Below, in pieces: positions 4,823-7,083 of a stretch of DNA of 7,083 nt. Each line of letters begins with the position of its first letter. Positions within the stretch are counted from its first letter, which is position 1. A program made the translations under genes and the position numbers. The stretch lies in contig CAJWFY010000075.1 of NCBI GenBank assembly GCA_913031655.1, positions 1 through 7,083 on the forward strand, written 5' to 3'. The notes under the pieces are model-generated. The model searched no databases. It had not been told where the DNA came from and was given only the letters and a program-made list of their open reading frames with translations. Source of the stretch: an uncultured Flavobacteriaceae bacterium. GTDB lineage: Bacteria; Bacteroidota; Bacteroidia; Flavobacteriales; Flavobacteriaceae.

Positions 4823-7006
4823 ATGAAAAACATTCTTTTAAACATTTCTACAATATTTTTTTTACTAATATTCAACTCATGTAATTTAAACAATCAAACA
4901 TCACTTGACAAAAGTGATTATGAAAACGCAGCTAAACAACTTAGTGAAAACTTAAGAAAACACTTAAGTTCCATTGTGACTTATCAAGAATGGGATAACG
5001 AAGATTTTCTTCTATATAAAGTTAAAGAGAAAAAGGGAACGAAAACATATAAGGTTAATTTACTTAATAGTGAAATTTCGTTGTCAGAATTAGAAAAAAC
5101 AACGAATCAATATGTATCAAGAAATAACAGCGAGTTTATTTCTCCAAATGGAAATTTAGCAGCTTATATAAATAATTATAATCTATGGATTAGAAACATA
5201 AAGACTAATACAAAAACTCAATTAACTTTTGACGGACAAAAAGATTATGGATACGCCACTAATAATGCCGGTTGGATAAAAACAGACGGTCCAGTATTAA
5301 AATGGAGTCCTGAATCTGATAAGATTGCTACTTTTAAACAAGATGCTAGAGGAGTTGGTGAAATGTACCTGACAACAACTAATGTAGGACACCCCAAACT
5401 TCAAGCCTGGAAATATGCTTTGCCAGGAGACGATAAAATATTTGAAATAGAACGCTTAATTATAGATCTAAAGTCTAATAATAAAATTATTAGGCTTAAA
5501 ATGAAAAATGATTTTCAGCGCTCCACAACAACGGATCATATCGCAGGCAGAGGAGGAGAATTATTAGACACTCAATGGAGTAAAGACGGATCAAAATTGG
5601 CATTTATTTCTTCTTCAAGAGATCATAAAGTAGCACATTTACAAATTGCAGACGCTAAAACAGGGAGCATTTCATCAGTTCACAAGGAGGTTGTGGAGAC
5701 CTATTATGAATCTGGTCTGAGAAGTGAGAACTGGAAAGTGCTTTTTGATTCAAATGAATTTATTTGGTATTCTGAAAAAGATAATTGGGGCCACCTATAC
5801 CTCTATGATTTAAAAACAAAAAAACTAAAAAACAAGATTACAAAGGGAGATTGGTTAGTTAGAAGCTTAAGACACATTGATAACGACACAAGAGAGTTGT
5901 TTTTTACAGCAGGAGGAAAAGAGGAAGGCAATCCATATCATGTACATCTATACAAGGTTAATTTTGACGGGAGCAACTTGACTAGTTTAACTCCTGAGTT
6001 TGGAACACATACAATTAACCCTTCCCCCGACTGGAATTATTTTGTAACAACTTATTCCACAACAATTAACCCACCAGTTTCAATATTAAAAAGTAGAAAC
6101 GGCGATAAAATAGCAGAACTTTCATCTGGAGATATTTCAGACTTAATAAAAAATGGATGGCAAAAGCCAATAGAATTCTCAGTCAAAGCAAGGGATGAGA
6201 AAACAGATTTGTTTGGGATAATGTATGTCCCAAGTTATTATAACGAAGGAGATAAATACCCCGTGCTAAATTACATTTATCCAGGCCCTCAGTCAGGAAG
6301 TGTTGGAAATTATTCTTTTAATGTCGCTAAAAGAGATTATCAAGCTTTAGCAGAATTAGGCTTTGTGGTTGTTAGTGTTGACGCAATGGGTACGCCCGGA
6401 AGATCTAAATCTTTTCATGATGCCTATTATGGAAACATGGGGGATAATGGCCTGCCAGATAATATAACAGCCATTAAGCAGTTGTCAAAAGAGTATAAAG
6501 CTATGGACATTTCAAGAGTTGGAATTTGGGGTCATTCTGGTGGGGGATTTGCCTCAACTGCAGCCTTGTTGCGTTATCCAGATTTTTATGATGTAGCAGT
6601 TTCTAGCTCAGGAAATCATGACCAGAGAAATTATGAGGCGGATTGGGGTGAGAAGTGGCACGGATTATTAACTCCATTGGAATTAGAAGTTAAAGATGGT
6701 AAAACAGAATATGATTTAAGTAAATCTAACTATGATATACAAGCAAACCAATTGCTAGTAGAAAACTTGAAAGGAAAGTTGTTAATTGCTCACGGGATGC
6801 TAGACGATAATGTTCCTCCCTCAAACACAATGATAGTGGTAGATGCTTTAATTAAAGCCAACAAAGATTTTGATTTACTACTATTTCCTAATAAAAGACA
6901 TGGATATGGCGATATGGCTAACTATATGAAAAGAAGAAAGTGGGATTATTTTGTAAAACATTTAAAAGGGTTAGAACCCCCAAAAAACTTTACATTTGAC
7001 AAATAA
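4823..7006 (+). CDS. S9 family serine peptidase (DPP-IV-like) with lipoprotein signal
   Basis: A 727-aa prolyl-oligopeptidase-family peptidase, expected to cleave short peptides at the cell envelope. Residues 1-20 are a signal peptide ending in IFNSC, a slightly degenerate lipobox with lipidated C20; no acidic export signal follows, so it may face the periplasm. Residues from roughly 90 to 420 form the DPP-IV-type beta-propeller, with repeated WSP/WSKD/DWN strands. Residues from roughly 500 to 715 form the alpha/beta-hydrolase domain. The catalytic triad is visible: S572 in GHSGGG, D661 in HGMLDDNV, H693 in RHGYG. Where DPP-IV has the EE pair that holds the substrate amino end, this protein reads GWIKTDGPVLKWSP (150-163), so classical dipeptidyl release is uncertain. 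GHSGGG replaces the GWSYGG of DPP-IV, as in a broad Bacteroidota subgroup. It is divergent from the M28 unit and lies 5 bp before the next gene. Full length, TAA stop followed by a second TAA. Confidence 0.93.
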   Translation: MKNILLNISTIFFLLIFNSCNLNNQTSLDKSDYENAAKQLSENLRKHLSSIVTYQEWDNEDFLLYKVKEKKGTKTYKVNLLNSEISLSELEKTTNQYVSRNNSEFISPNGNLAAYINNYNLWIRNIKTNTKTQLTFDGQKDYGYATNNAGWIKTDGPVLKWSPESDKIATFKQDARGVGEMYLTTTNVGHPKLQAWKYALPGDDKIFEIERLIIDLKSNNKIIRLKMKNDFQRSTTTDHIAGRGGELLDTQWSKDGSKLAFISSSRDHKVAHLQIADAKTGSISSVHKEVVETYYESGLRSENWKVLFDSNEFIWYSEKDNWGHLYLYDLKTKKLKNKITKGDWLVRSLRHIDNDTRELFFTAGGKEEGNPYHVHLYKVNFDGSNLTSLTPEFGTHTINPSPDWNYFVTTYSTTINPPVSILKSRNGDKIAELSSGDISDLIKNGWQKPIEFSVKARDEKTDLFGIMYVPSYYNEGDKYPVLNYIYPGPQSGSVGNYSFNVAKRDYQALAELGFVVVSVDAMGTPGRSKSFHDAYYGNMGDNGLPDNITAIKQLSKEYKAMDISRVGIWGHSGGGFASTAALLRYPDFYDVAVSSSGNHDQRNYEADWGEKWHGLLTPLELEVKDGKTEYDLSKSNYDIQANQLLVENLKGKLLIAHGMLDDNVPPSNTMIVVDALIKANKDFDLLLFPNKRHGYGDMANYMKRRKWDYFVKHLKGLEPPKNFTFDK

Positions 7007-7011
7007 TAAAT

Positions 7012-7083
7012 ATGAAAACAAAAAAAGAAATTGTTAAAGACTGGATAACAAGATACACTGGAGTAAAGATAGATTCTTTCGGA
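7012..7083 (+). CDS. amn: probable AMP nucleosidase, first 24 residues, cut by the window edge
   Basis: An open frame starts with ATG at 7012, 5 bp after the S9 peptidase stop, and stays open to the edge. The 24 residues visible include KKEIVKDWITRYTG (4-17) and IDSFG (20-24), which resemble the conserved start of Bacteroidota AMP nucleosidases (KxEIVxNWLPRYTG, then xxFGxYILLTNF) as I remember them. That enzyme hydrolyses AMP to adenine and ribose 5-phosphate in the cytoplasm. The close spacing implies cotranscription with the peptidase. No catalytic residue is visible, so the call rests on N-terminal likeness alone. Confidence 0.6.
   Translation, partial: MKTKKEIVKDWITRYTGVKIDSFG

Noticed and set aside
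1..7083. tRNA, rRNA, riboswitch, insertion sequence, integrase or defence genes
   Set aside because: I found no such sequence on either strand; nearly all of the window is assigned to ordinary coding genes with short gaps.

Overview
The window is AT-rich and reads as a chromosomal segment of a Bacteroidota bacterium, most likely a marine or aquatic Flavobacteriia-like lineage. The support is: start codons preceded by A/T-rich sequence with no Shine-Dalgarno motif; several matches to the Bacteroidota promoter consensus (TTG, 17-23 bp, TAnnTTTG); a secreted DUF6150-type repeat protein; a short flavobacterial-style isochorismate synthase; and the N-terminus of a Bacteroidota-type AMP nucleosidase.

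Layout. Positions 1-4631 hold seven genes on the minus strand. In order of transcription they are: a 52-aa small protein, a small lipoprotein, an exported M28 metallopeptidase, a Tat-exported Gfo/Idh/MocA oxidoreductase, a secreted DUF6150-like repeat protein, the menaquinone methyltransferase MenG/UbiE, and isochorismate synthase MenF, which runs off the left edge. The first three are tightly coupled, with a 1-nt gap and then an ATGA overlap. menG and menF are 17 bp apart. Promoter-like elements before the small gene, the oxidoreductase and menG suggest at least three transcription units. A 191-bp divergent intergenic region separates this block from a plus-strand unit: a lipoprotein S9/DPP-IV-like serine peptidase (4823-7006), followed 5 bp later by the start of a probable AMP nucleosidase that runs off the right edge.

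How the genes fit together. MenF and MenG catalyse the first and last steps of menaquinone synthesis. The M28 peptidase and the S9 peptidase are divergently transcribed from one intergenic region and both act on peptides outside the cytoplasm, so a shared role in peptide scavenging is a reasonable inference. The oxidoreductase and the DUF6150-like protein are exported proteins of unknown substrate.

I see no mobile element, CRISPR array, RNA gene or defence system. Most of the region is ordinary metabolic chromosome. The points most worth checking are the unlisted 52-aa gene with its TTG-started lipoprotein partner, the three-arm inverted repeat over the S9 peptidase promoter, and the duplicated three-repeat architecture of the DUF6150-like protein.
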